A stretch of DNA of 64,000 nucleotides from Synaphobranchus kaupii (Eukaryota; Chordata; Actinopteri; Anguilliformes; Synaphobranchidae): contig JAINUF010000029.1 in assembly GCA_029718625.1 (NCBI GenBank), positions 531,001 to 595,000 of the forward strand, read 5' to 3'. The translations under genes were made by a program, and so were the position numbers. This document shows, piece by piece, positions 27,401-36,237 of this stretch. Each line of letters starts with the position of its first letter. Position 1 is the first letter of the stretch. The notes below the pieces were generated by a model that worked only from the letters and a program-made list of their open reading frames with translations, did no database searches and was not told the origin of the DNA.

Positions 27401-30400
27401 CCTCCTCTCTGCCGGGCTCAGGGACAGACTGCCCTTTAGATCCCGCCTCCCGTTCCGCTGGCCAATCAGAAGCAGGACCTGCTCTGCCTCTGCGAGCCGG
27501 CCTCGTGAGAACAGCCAGCGGGGAGATTCTGGTACAAACCTGGAGAAAGCAATAATAATAATAACAACAATAATAACAACAATATGATTAATAACAAAAC
27601 TATTATTATTATTATTATCATTATTGAGGTGATGGTAAGTTCTAAGTTTAATTTAAAACAGTTTCTTCTCTTATTCCTGTCTGTACACGCCTGACGCTGG
27701 TGGAAAAAATGCCATATCATTCCTATGCTGATGACACACAACTCTTTAACTCCTTCCGTCCCCTTGATACATTAGTCTCGGCACACATCTGAACCTGCTT
27801 ACAAGACATCTCATGTTGTTAATGATGATTCACCAATTTAAGGTCACCTGGGTTAAACCTCAGCTCAGACCTCCCCCTGCTGGGCCTTTACTCACCTGGA
27901 CGGCCCCTTTTTACCTGGACGGCACCTCCCTCTTCACCTGCTCAGAGGGTTACTCAACACCAAGCAGTCTCTCTGAGTACATCATGGCAGTTTGTCTGGC
28001 GTGCAGATTCCAACATTCGGAGAATCCGGCCCTTCCTCAACACCTACTCAACCTAGCTCTTAATTCAGGCACCGGTCATCTCAACACCTACTCAACCCAG
28101 CTCTTAGTCCAGACACGAGTCATCTCAACACCTACTCAACCCAGCTCTTAGTCCAGGCACAGATCATTTCAATACCTACTCAACCCAGTTCTTAATCCAG
28201 GCACGGATAATTTCAACAGTTCTTAATCCAGGCATGGATCATCTCAACACCTACTCAACCCAGCTCTTAATTCAGGCACCGGTCATCTCAACACCTACTC
28301 AACCCAGCTCATAGTCCAGACACGAGTCATCTCAACACCTACTCAACCCAGCTCATAGTCCAGGCACGGATCATCGCTTACTGCATCTCCCATCTCGCTT
28401 ACTGCATCTCCCGCCTCGCTTACTGCATCTCCCGCCTCGCTTACTGCATCTCCCGCCTCGCTTACTGCATCTCCCGCCTCGCTTACTGCATCTCCCGCCT
28501 CGCTTACTGCATCTCCCGCCTCGCTTACTGCATCTCCCGCCTCGCTTACTGCATCTCCCGCCTCGCTTACTGCATCTCCCGCCTCGCTTACTGCATCTCC
28601 CGTCTCAGCTCTTTTTTACTTCAGTCCAGCTGCTGTTTCTTAGGTTAACTACACTTGTTGATTATTAATGGGTCTCTGTGCCTTACAGGTGATACTGTGC
28701 AATGAACCCTAACCCTTACAGGTGATACTGTGCTATGAACCCTAACCCTTAAAGGTGATACTGTGCAATGAACCCTACCCCTTACAGGTAATACTGCATT
28801 CTTGTATTTCTGACAGCTACACTGATGTTCCCCCTGTCTGTCTAAGTCACTCTGCATAAGAACATCTGTGAAGTGAATATAATGAACAGCAGAGTCATTG
28901 GATACCATCTGACCCACCTCTTTAGTCTGTACCCCGCCCATCTCCAGACCCAAAGCACACGCAGATCCAAGATCCAAAACCCTTCCCTCCATAACTGGAT
29001 TAATGAAAACTACAATAAAACTACAACAAGGCCCAGAATAATCAATAAAACTACAACAAGGCACAGAATAATCAATAAAACTACAATAAGGCCCAGAATA
29101 ATCAATAAGACTACAACAAGGCCCAGAATAATCAATAAGACTACAACAAGGCCCAGAATAATCAATAAAACTGAAACAAGGCCCAGAATAATCAATAAAA
29201 CTACAATAAGGCCCAGAATAATCAATAAGACTACAACAAGGCCCAGAATAATCAATAAAACTGAAACAAGGCCCAGAATAATCAATAAAACTACAACAAG
29301 GCCCAGAATAATCAATAAGACTACAATAAGGCCCAGAATAATCAATAAGACTACAATAAGGCCCAGAATAATCAAAAAAACTGAAACAAAGCCCAGACCG
29401 AAAAAGAAAAACAGAAACAGCTCTCCAGGACCAGTGTTCCCCCCTTTCTACAATTTCTACAAATTCCTAGGATAAAGTTCTCAGAAGGACATTCCTATAA
29501 GGCAGGCAGGGGTTCCCACTCTAAGCACACAGCCCAATAAATACATTTCTATGAGCACCTCTTCTGAAAATGAAACCTGACATATGTACAGTACCAGTTT
29601 GGACACACCTACTCATAGGTTTTTTAAAGTTTTTTTTTAACTGTTTTCCACATTTTAGAATAGTAAAGTCATCAAAACAATGAGATAACACATTAAATTA
29701 TGCAAACAAATCAAAAAAAGTGTTATATTATAGATTCTTCAAAGTAGCCACCCTTTGCCTTGATAACGGCTTTGCACATTCTTGCCATTCTCTCAACCAA
29801 CTTCTGTGGTAAACAGGTATTCTGTAGTGATCTTGATGATGTCTCTGTATGCACTTATTGTACATCGCTTTGGATAAAAGTGTCTGCTAAATGAATGTAA
29901 TGTAATGTATTCCACAGGTAAACAGGTGATGCTATCATGACTCTGTATAAAAGGATATCGAAAGACTCTTGATACCTTATTTCCAGGTAGAATGTGCAAA
30001 GCTGTTATCAAGGCAAAGGGTGGCTACTTTTAAGAATCTAAAATATATATATAGTGTATAGTGTAAATATATAGTGTTGATGTCTTTACTATTCTAAAAT
30101 GTGGAAAACAGTAAAAATAACAAAAAAGAAACGTTCTACGAGTAGGTGTGTCCAAACTTTTGACTGGTACTGTACATTGTGAAATGAAAATGCTAAATTA
30201 ACATTTATCAAAACAACTGCAAGCACACTGACCATTCCTCTGCATGTAACTAGTGCAATGTTTCATTAGACTGGTGTGCTTGTGGAAAGTAAAATATAGC
30301 CTACAGCAAGTTATTTTTTCCACATACCTCTCTTGACCCACTGCAACCCCTCTAGCAGGAAACAGTGCAATAGAGGATGTTTCTAAAGAGTATTTTTCTG

Positions 30401-30593
30401 TGAATGGCAGGGATGACGGACTCACAGAGAGAGGATGAGCACGAGTCCGGCGAACAGGTTAACCAGCAGAGCCAGCTGTCTCCAGGACAGGATAAAATAC
30501 CCCAACGCTGCATACAACATGATGCCCACCGCAAAGGACACACTAAAGAGAGTACCTGAACATACAGCACACACACACATGCACGCACACGCA

Positions 30594-30636
<43 letters not shown>

Positions 30637-32398
30637 ACACACAAAAATAAACAAACATGAACACACTGACAATTAACCCAAGAATTCACTGGAAGAAAAA
30701 CAGATCAGCTTAAATCCTAAATTTTTTGAACAAACAAAAGCAAGAATAAACCCTGTGACGTGCGTCAGACATGCAGTTAATTCTTTCAACAATCAGTGAA
30801 ATGATAAAGACGTCCTCTTGACTGTCAGGGACCTCCATAATCCTCCATAATTCCTGCCTGTTTGAAATGCAAAGTGAACAAGGAAAAAATCGTCTCTTTC
30901 CTGGTTTTGTGGAAATATATTTGATCATTTACTTGATTATAAATCTATGCTTTCATCGCTCAATTAAGCTTGTTACCTGTGATGGCCCAATACGCCTGCC
31001 CCACAAACTCGTTGAGCAAAACAAATGCCACTAAAGACACGCCCCCATTCATGACTCCCAGCAGGAAGCGTGCCACGGCAAACAGCGGGAACGAGGGTGA
31101 AAGTCCACTGGCCACCCCGAAGACCAGGTCGAGTGTCAGGCCTAAAAGCAGGAGAGAAATCACCAACCCAAAGTTCAGTGGTTCACTGTACTTTTACATC
31201 AAATATAAAATCACAATAAACCACCAAGTCAACCTCACAATTAAGCACCAAACTAAACTCATCAACCCCACAACAAACATAGCAACCCTACGTCAAACAC
31301 ACATCAAACTCTCCACACCAAAAACAGCAACCCCACTTCAGTCACTTAAAAAGATATATAATACCAATGACAGATGAGCCCAACACCGAACGCACATTAA
31401 CCAGACAAAAGACACAAAAAGTTCAACTTAAAGCAGAACAGCTTCGCTCTTAAGCAATGTACAGCTCACTTTAACCCTCACTTTAGTTCCAGATGTTGAT
31501 GTTTTACCTGTGAGTAAGAGTCTCCTCCGACCGAACTGGTCTGAGAGTTGACCAAAGGTGACAGCACCAATCAGCACTCCGCAAAAGTACACAGAACTCA
31601 TCAAGGAGACCTTATAGGCCGCATCCCCAAGCAAGTACCACTGAAAAACACAGGTACAGTGTGTGACTATGTGTGTGTGTATCTGTCTGCATACACGTGC
31701 CAAAGCCTAAGCAGGCAACTGCAGAACATCGGGATTTAATTATAACCTGTAATAATAACAGTAATGTTTCCTCATTGTCTTGCACCTGACCAAACTATTT
31801 AGCTTCTTAGGCTCTTAAATCCTTAAAACATTTTTTACCTCGGAGGCGATGGAAGTGTGGCTGTCATTGAAATGCAGGTGCCCGTGCACCTCTGTTTCGC
31901 CAGCCTCGTGGAGCCAGTGTCGGAACGCTCGATCGTTGTCCCGCGTGCCGTTCAGCTGTCCGACCAGGTCCCACTGAAACTGCGGTTTGAGTCCAACCAG
32001 GGCGATGAGAACCGCCTCGGATGCAGTATACAGCTATCGAAGTGCCATGAGATACGTTCACACAGTTAACAAAGAGTAAATGCTGCAATTTGTTGTTTTT
32101 AACAATGTATTATTTAGTCAACACTGTACAACAATGTATTATTTAGTCATATTAAATTATTTAGTCAACACTGTATTCAGTCCAGATAAGTTTAATTTAA
32201 GGTCAATAGAAAGGATATGTGGCTTTAATAAAATCAATCTGTTGTAGCCGTTTTGTTCTCTCGTTTAATTACGCGCCATTGCAGTGTAATATCTGGTGAA
32301 AAATACTTTACCGATAAAACGAATGCAAGCAGAAAACAGAGGTAAACTTGGTAAATGCCCATTTCTCCAACGACCTTAAACGCCTCTTCAATTTCCAT
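13735..32398 (-). CDS. slc22a15: SLC22A15, organic cation/carnitine-type MFS transporter (complete, 12 coding exons)
   Basis: A 12-transmembrane SLC22 (major facilitator) carrier of the plasma membrane; the family moves organic cations and zwitterions such as carnitine and ergothioneine. Exons on the minus strand: 32398-32312, 32033-31839, 31640-31508, 31141-30977, 30555-30426, 27539-27318, 24891-24751, 17899-17814, 16922-16814, 14942-14870, 14271-14071 and 13881-13735. All introns have GT-AG ends and matching phases; the total is 1689 nt, 562 residues, against 547 in human as I recall it. The start [17 protein letters not shown] is the family N-terminus. The large first loop has sequons at N57 and N85. 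The MFS motif [11 protein letters not shown] is at 124-134, VPESPRW at 239-245, LLLPET lies in exon 11, and the tail in exon 12 is acidic ([11 protein letters not shown]), as in the human protein. The MFS motif has Q where R is usual after the Asp. Exon boundaries are inferred by eye; exon 12 is the least certain. Introns are mostly tandem repeats. Confidence 0.95.
14271..14735. repeat. 51-bp minisatellite abutting the SLC22A15 exon 11 acceptor
   Basis: Nine copies of a 51-bp unit occupy intron 10 directly upstream (minus sense) of exon 11. In transcript sense each copy reads CTATAACAG followed by AAGAGTGTCCAG, nearly the same as the true junction CTATAACAG|AAAAGTGTTCAC at 14271. The array therefore repeats the 3' splice site and about ten exon bases. 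Used in phase, each copy would bring an in-frame TAA. Confidence 0.93.
14980..15095. repeat. Short CACATCCACAACACTGTCAATCAC-type repeat, left part
   Basis: Two to three units of about 35-40 bp (CACATCCACAACACTG plus CAATCACTTTGTGTGACA). The same repeat resumes at 16592-16680 on the other side of the L2 LINE, so the LINE landed inside this small array, within intron 9 of SLC22A15. Confidence 0.85.
15096..16592 (+). mobile_element. 5'-truncated L2-clade LINE, reverse transcriptase part
   Basis: A non-LTR retrotransposon fragment antisense to SLC22A15, in its intron 9. An uninterrupted frame from about 15100 to 16292 gives [15 protein letters not shown] near the start, then [40 protein letters not shown] and the catalytic YADD box (near 15605), ending in the L2-type [10 protein letters not shown] and LHWLPV region. 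Endonuclease and ORF1 are absent. The 3' tail GTCGCTTTGGATAAAAGCGT and (TGTAA)n match other tails in this window. The frame is open but the start is truncated, so it is not autonomous. The open frame extends into upstream repeat by chance. Confidence 0.93.
16592..16680. repeat. Right part of the repeat split by the L2 insertion
   Basis: Two further units of the CACATCCACAACACTGCC / CAATCACTTTGTGTGACA repeat that is also seen at 14980-15095. Confidence 0.85.
16932..17050. repeat. CA tracts and a duplicated SLC22A15 exon 9 acceptor
   Basis: Two CA microsatellites flank a 26-nt exact copy (16982-17007) of the exon 9 acceptor region at 16906-16931, displaced by 76 bp into intron 8. The copy includes CTGCAG and the first 17 exon bases, so it is a second, upstream candidate 3' splice site in the same orientation. 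Confidence 0.9.
17232..17790. repeat. Complex CA microsatellite (CTCACGCACGCACACA family)
   Basis: CA repeats interspersed with CTCACGCA and CACGCGC blocks, with a longer pattern duplicated at about 17240-17440 and 17470-17760. It ends within about 25 bp of the exon 8 donor of SLC22A15. His/Thr and Cys/Val frames are artefacts. Confidence 0.93.
17905..18866. repeat. About 37-bp CA-rich minisatellite copying the SLC22A15 exon 8 acceptor
   Basis: Some 25 units of AACAACCGCTCAATACCGCC CAGACCTACACACACAC with variable CA length. In transcript (minus) sense each unit reads (TG)n TAG followed by GTCTGGGCGG, close to the real exon 8 acceptor (TG)n TATAG|GTCCGGACGG at 17899. Lies in intron 7. Confidence 0.93.
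18869..22729 (+). mobile_element. Possible solo LTR swollen by an internal minisatellite
   Basis: A block that interrupts the CA-rich array of SLC22A15 intron 7. It starts TGTTACG and ends CATAACA (short inverted TG...CA termini), has AATAAA at 22661, 69 bp from the right end, and is flanked by CACAA and CACAC, a near-match for a 5-bp target duplication. No protein-coding region is visible. These are features of a lone LTR, but the flank match is weak in a low-complexity context. About 3 kb of the block is the 35-bp array listed separately. Confidence 0.45.
19080..22058. repeat. 35-bp minisatellite (about 85 copies)
   Basis: Very regular 35-bp units, GAGTTTGTTTTAGGG(C/T)GTATG CAGG(G/A)CTTACTGTA. 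Only a few point variants (C/T, G/A, TT/CT) and a few 1-2 bp indels near 20270, 21030 and 21630 distinguish copies. Low divergence suggests recent expansion. No open frame. Confidence 0.96.
22730..24645. repeat. CA-rich minisatellite, second half of the intron 7 array
   Basis: Continues the family at 17905-18866: long CA/CG tracts alternating with ACTCAATACTGCCCAGACCA. Most units carry CCAACACAC, where the other block has CCTACACAC; in transcript sense this changes TAG to TTG and removes the acceptor AG. Near 24230-24630 a larger unit of about 180 bp containing ATTACTCAGTTCCGCCACCC is duplicated. Long His/Thr open frames are artefacts. Confidence 0.93.
24960..25330. repeat. GTGTGTGTCAGGGACTGGTA minisatellite
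   Basis: About nine units of 36-42 bp (AAGAGCTTAGAGACAG plus a variable GT run and CAGGGACTGGT) in SLC22A15 intron 6, next to exon 7. Confidence 0.9.
25420..27275. repeat. ACAGGTGAGATAGGTGGGGA minisatellite filling SLC22A15 intron 6
   Basis: About 65 units of 26 or 31 bp (with or without the CAGAC that follows GGTAA). A higher-order block of about 420 bp is visible: AGGTGTGAGATAGG recurs at 26046 and 26458, and GACAGGTAGC at 26154 and 26572. In transcript sense the array is strongly pyrimidine-rich. The exon-7-proximal intron (24907-24924, GGTAACAGACAGGTGAGA) is itself one copy of the core. Pro/Ser/Leu/Thr open frames on the minus strand are artefacts. Confidence 0.94.
27548..27640. repeat. 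AAT/ATT trinucleotide tract
   Basis: AATAATAATAACAACAATAA then (ATT)n, in SLC22A15 intron 5 immediately upstream (minus sense) of the exon 6 acceptor. Confidence 0.85.
27700..28375 (+). mobile_element. Degraded L2 LINE fragment with an internal tandem expansion
   Basis: CCTATGCTGATGACACACAA encodes the YADD box of an L2-type RT, followed by remnants aligning with the LINE at 60300-60700 (for example GGAGAATCCGGCCCTTCCTC against the same region at about 60640). The frame is broken by stops. From about 28020 the segment equivalent to CTACTCAACCCAGCTCTTAG TCCAG has been amplified into about eight units of roughly 41 bp. Confidence 0.8.
28376..28605. repeat. 21-bp repeat GCTTACTGCATCTCCCGCCTC (11 copies)
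   Basis: Nearly identical units. The unit resembles the next part of the L2 RT reading frame (CGCCTAGACTACTGCAACTC near 60705), so this array also appears to have grown from the decayed LINE. Confidence 0.9.
28606..29004. other. Intronic sequence with a short duplicated segment
   Basis: Inside SLC22A15 intron 5. Three diverged copies of a segment of about 55 bp containing ACAGGTGATACTGTGC and ATGAACCCTAACCCTTA occur at 28683-28800. I see no exon. Confidence 0.6.
29005..29395. repeat. 30-bp minisatellite AATCAATAAAACTACAATAA GGCCCAGAAT (about 12 copies)
   Basis: Period exactly 30. Each unit carries AATAAA or AATAAG on the plus strand. Ile/Leu/Val open frames on the minus strand mimic membrane segments but come from the repeat. 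Confidence 0.94.
29587..30174. mobile_element. Tc1-like MITE with long inverted repeats
   Basis: Ends TACAGTACCAG ... CTGGTACTGTA with TA target dinucleotides. The arms are about 200 bp: TTGGACACACCTACTC and CCACCCTTTGCCTTGATAAC on the left have their complements on the right. The left end lacks about 7 bp (TCAAAAG) that is present on the right. No transposase. It sits in SLC22A15 intron 5 and hosts a nested L2-type tail (29820-29935). Confidence 0.88.
29820..29935 (+). mobile_element. Nested L2-type 3' tail fragment
   Basis: Matches the 3' end of the LINE at 16510-16592 (GTGATCTTGATGATGTCTCT, TCGCTTTGGATAAAAG, then (TGTAA)n). It is flanked by GGTAAACAGGT on both sides, an 11-bp candidate target duplication, so it retrotransposed into the MITE. 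Confidence 0.75.
30575..30640. repeat. CA microsatellite next to SLC22A15 exon 5
   Basis: (CA)n in intron 4, about 20 bp upstream in transcript sense of the exon 5 acceptor, where it forms a (TG)n tract. Confidence 0.9.
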
Positions 32399-32849
32399 GG
32401 CTGTTGGGTAAACAAAGAAACTTCCATGCGAGTTCTGGAAATTGTGCCTCAGTCGTCTGCTAGGCTACATGCGACTTGGGCAGTTCTTGTCCTACACGCT
32501 GTAACTTCGGAATTTGTTAAGTAAATTAGGTGAGGTAGAAGATCGTTCAGGAAGGTTCTCCCCCCAGACAACCAGTCCATCGACGGATGGGCGGTGTTTA
32601 GACGAGCTACAGGCGTCGCGTCACGAGCTACACGTCATTTAGGCCGTTCAATAAAACAAACAAGGAATCAGTCGCACGAATAGACTCTTTAAATTAGTAA
32701 CATACTTTTAAGCCTAACAAATATATCCAAAGTAAAAACTGAACCATTACTGTCCCAGTATGTGATGCTTGTGACTAAAGGATGATACACCCCGCCCACC
32801 GCAGATTTTTTGTCACTTAACTGCAAAACTTCCAGAACAAGGTGTGCAA
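32399..32849 (-). promoter_or_regulatory. SLC22A15 upstream region (5' UTR and promoter inferred)
   Basis: Unique sequence between the SLC22A15 start codon and the Tc1-like element. It is richer in CpG than its surroundings at 32480-32650. No TATA box or certain transcription start can be assigned from sequence alone. Confidence 0.35.
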
Positions 32850-33229
32850 TACAACCTCTGGCAAAAATTATGGAATCCTCACACTTAGAGGACGTTCACC
32901 CAGCTTTTTTTTTTTTTTACTTCGTAGCAAATAAACAAATCACAGATATGACACAAAACACTTTTTGTTTAATAGCTGAACATTCTGGCTTCATGATACA
33001 TAGCTCAAACAAATTAAATTAAATGATTTTAATGGCATATTTTTTTCCATATCAAGTAGAGGAAAAAATTATGGAATCACTCAATGTTGAAGAAAAATAT
33101 GGAATCACCTTGTAATTTGCATTTATTAAACAAATACCGGCACAAGTCTAAATATGGAAATTAGTCTGCAGTTAAGAGAGTGCTTACAGACCTTAACGAG
33201 CTGTTGGACTTGGCTAATTGAAAGGAAAC

Positions 33230-34340
33230 ATGGCCCCAACAAGACAGTTGTCAATTGAAACAATGGAAAGGATTATAAAACTCCTTCAAGAAGGAAATCC
33301 AACACGGAGTGTGGCAAAAGATGTTGGTTGTTCCCAGTCAGCTGTGTCTAAAATTTGGTCCTAGTATAAACATAATATGAAGGTTATAAAAGGAAAACAT
33401 ACGGGTAGAATAGAAAAGGAAAACATACGGGTAGAATAGAAAAGGAAAACATACGGGTAGAATAGAAAAGGAAAACATACGGGTAGAATATAAAAGGAAA
33501 ACATACGGGTAGAATAGAAAACTCAAAGCAATATGCCTTGAAAATAGAAAATGCACAACAAAACGCATGAAAAACAAATGGGCGGAAACAGGAGTCAATG
33601 TTTGTTACAGAACTGTAAGAAATCGGCTGAATGAAATGGGATTTACATATAGAAAAGCCAAACGAAAACCAGCACTAACACCTAAACAGAAGAAAACAAG
33701 GTTACAGTGGGCTAAAGAGAAGCAATCATGGAGTGTGGATGATTGTATGAAAGTGACATTCAGTGATGAATCACAAATCTGCATTGGCCAAGGAGATGAT
33801 GCTGGAACTTTTGTCTGGTGCTGTTCTAATAAAACATAAAGATGACTGCCTGAAGAAAACAATAAAATTGAATCAGTCATTTATGATATGGGGTTGCATG
33901 TCAGGTAAAGGATCAGGGGAGATGGCAATCATTACCTCAACAGTCAATGCACAGGTGTACATTGAAATTTTGGACGCTTTTCTTATTCCATCGATAGAAA
34001 ATAGGTTTGTTGATTAAATAATTTTTCAGGATGATAATGCATCTTGCCACAGAGCAAAGAGTGTTAAAGCTCTTCTTCAGGAAAGGCATATCAGCTCAAT
34101 GACATGGCCAGCAAACAGTCCGGATCTCAATCCGATTGAAAATTCATGGTGGAAATTGAAAAATTGGTCCATGACAAGGCTTCATCCTGCAAAGCTGATC
34201 TGTCAACCGCTATTCGAGAAAGTTGGAACCAGCTTGATGGAGAATATAGTTTTTCATTAGTGAAGTCCATGCCTCAAAGAATTCAGGCCGTCATAAAAGC
34301 CCGAGGAGGAGCAACAAAGTACCGTGATTTTTTTTGGTGA
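33230..34340 (+). pseudogene. Tc1-like transposase pseudogene
   Basis: Begins at the ATG at 33230 with a helix-turn-helix-like part (RSVAKDVGCSQSAVSKIW), then an early stop at 33361. A 25-bp tandem repeat interrupts the DNA-binding region. The catalytic part is recognisable: FSDES (first Asp) near 33765, QDDNASCHRAKS (second Asp) near 34030 and SPDLNPIEN (Glu) near 34130. It is broken by a frame change near 33830, a stop at 34015 and another frame change near 34165. The protein cannot be made. Confidence 0.9.
33385..33530. repeat. 25-bp tandem repeat inside the transposase pseudogene
   Basis: Five to six copies of AAAGGAAAACATACGGGTAG AATAG expanded within the former coding region, so the expansion probably followed inactivation. 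Confidence 0.93.
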
Positions 34341-34562
34341 TGATTCCATAATTTGTTCCTCTACTTGATCTGGAAAAAAATATGCCATTAATTTAAATAA
34401 TTTAATTTGTTTGAGGTATGTTTCACAAAGCCAGAATGTTCAGCTATTAAACAAAAATTGTTTTGTGTCATACCTGTGATTTGTTTATTTGCTACAAAGT
34501 AAAAAAGCTGGGTGAACATCCTCTAAGTATGGTGATTCCATAATTTTAGCCAGGGGTTGTAC

Positions 34563-35268
34563 TATACCTACCAGCATCCCATACACATACCATAACTCCA
34601 CAGAGCATAACTCCACAGAGCATAACTCCACAGAGCATAACTCCACAGAGCATAACTCCAGAGCATGCCAGAGTTTTGTGCATCCTGAGGTTTTGATCCA
34701 GCCCCTTACCTGCAGTCAGGTAACAGTATATCCACTGGAATTGATTGGTAGATTGTCAGCATACAAATTAATTGCGCACAACTTGCCTAAATATGTTGCA
34801 GTATAGTGTAAATGTTTGAATTTGTTCTAGTGGAAAGAGTCTATTTTTACTACTACAAATAAGCACCAACATTACCTAACTGAGCACCGAATAAAGACTT
34901 GGTAAAGTAATTTATACAGCATATATACAGAATAAAAGTATTAGTACTGCAAACAAAGTTAATCAGCAAAGACATAAATCATAAACAAAGCATTTCACCA
35001 CAGAATAGGTGAGTAAAACTACTTTTTTTTAAGCAATGCACTGGTAAATGCATACAAAATTTTAGTAAGTATACAACAGATTTAATTATGCAATAAAAAA
35101 CACAATGGAATTGTGTAGGCAGAAAAATAAAGGCACATTAGCAGAATAAAAAAAATCCACACAACTCTACAGACCCATGCTGCCCTTGTTATTAAAATGC
35201 ATGGGTCACAGTCTATATTGCCATTGCCATGGTAACAGGAGCTCCCTCTAGGGTCTTGCCGTGAGGTA
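34563..35268. other. Intergenic, with a 15-bp repeat at 34592-34665
   Basis: Contains five copies of CATAACTCCACAGAG, then AT-rich unique DNA. No gene is recognised. Confidence 0.6.
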
Positions 35269-35309
35269 ATGTCTGTTATTCAGGTTTCCTGTTTGGGATC
35301 CTCCTGGGC

Positions 35310-35585
35310 TGTGTCCGAATCAGAGCCCTATCTACTGCGCCCTGTCTCCTGCGTACAGTGCACTGTGTCTGAATCAGAGCCCTATCTACTGCGCCCTGTC
35401 TCCTGCGTACAGTGCACTGTGTCTGAATCAGAGCCCTATCTACTGCGCCCTGTCTCCTGCGTACAGTGCACTGTGTCTGAATCAGAGCCCTATCTACTGC
35501 GCCCTGTCTCCTGCGTACAGTGCACTGTGTCTGAATCAGAGCCCTATCTACTGCGCCCTGTCTCCTCCATACAGTGCACTGGCAG
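35310..35585. repeat. 54-bp minisatellite (five copies)
   Basis: Unit CACTGTGTCTGAATCAGAGC CCTATCTACTGCGCCCTGTC TCCTGCGTACAGTG. The period is divisible by three, so a plus-strand frame (about 35269-35724) stays open; it has no recognisable product. The following stretch to 36237 is unique with no gene seen, and would be 3' flank of the Myb/SANT gene. Confidence 0.92.
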
Positions 35586-36237
35586 GAGTGTGCTGTTTAA
35601 TGTGCACTGTTTAGCAGTCCGCGAAAAATATCTGCCATACTATTTTCCAACCGCAATGTGGAAGTGTCATAAGCAGGTCATAAGACGTCCCACCAGTGTT
35701 GCCATGTCCGCGGTTTACAGCTAAATTGGGATACTTTCAAAGTGCAGTCACGGGTAAAAATGAAGTCGCAAAGCACGCACTTATTTTAAAAAGTGAAAAC
35801 ATGATGATTTCGGTTAAAAATAGCCTATAATTTGGGCTAGTTTTGAGTCGCCATTTGGCTGGAAAGTCTTACAAGATCTGGCAACTCTGCGCCCCACTCT
35901 TGCGCTGCCATGTCACGTGTTGTTTTTGTTGTATTTGAAGGAAAACGTCAGCGAAGCTGCGCCACATTTTTTTTTAAACAAAGCTTCACGTCATATTTAT
36001 GTGACAAAAATGTTTGTGTACTACTTGAAGTGTGCTCCCGAATGTACTCAGCGAAACCCCGGGAGTAAGTGTGTCATCCGGGTGTTTGAAGTATACTGCA
36101 ATTAGAAAAAATTTTGTGTACTCTACGACTTTCTCGCCCTATCTACTCACCAAGGCTACTCAACAGTGTGGAAGAGTGCTAATTCAGACACAGCCCAAGA
36201 TCACCTGTTCTGGGGCCAGGAAACACACTTGATTGGT

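Larger units (their letters stand above)
32850..34562 (+). mobile_element. Tc1/mariner-type transposon, inactive
   Basis: The left end TACAACCTCTGGCAAAAATT and the right end (reverse complement TACAACCCCTGGCTAAAATT) are inverted repeats of about 220 bp with TA at each border. Each arm holds an outer and an inner copy of TTATGGAATC, the IR/DR layout of fish Tc1-like elements. A disrupted transposase lies between. It is intergenic, upstream of SLC22A15. Confidence 0.93.

Noticed and set aside
28980..29475. Ile/Leu/Val-rich frame resembling a membrane protein
   Set aside because: Antisense of a 30-bp minisatellite in an intron.
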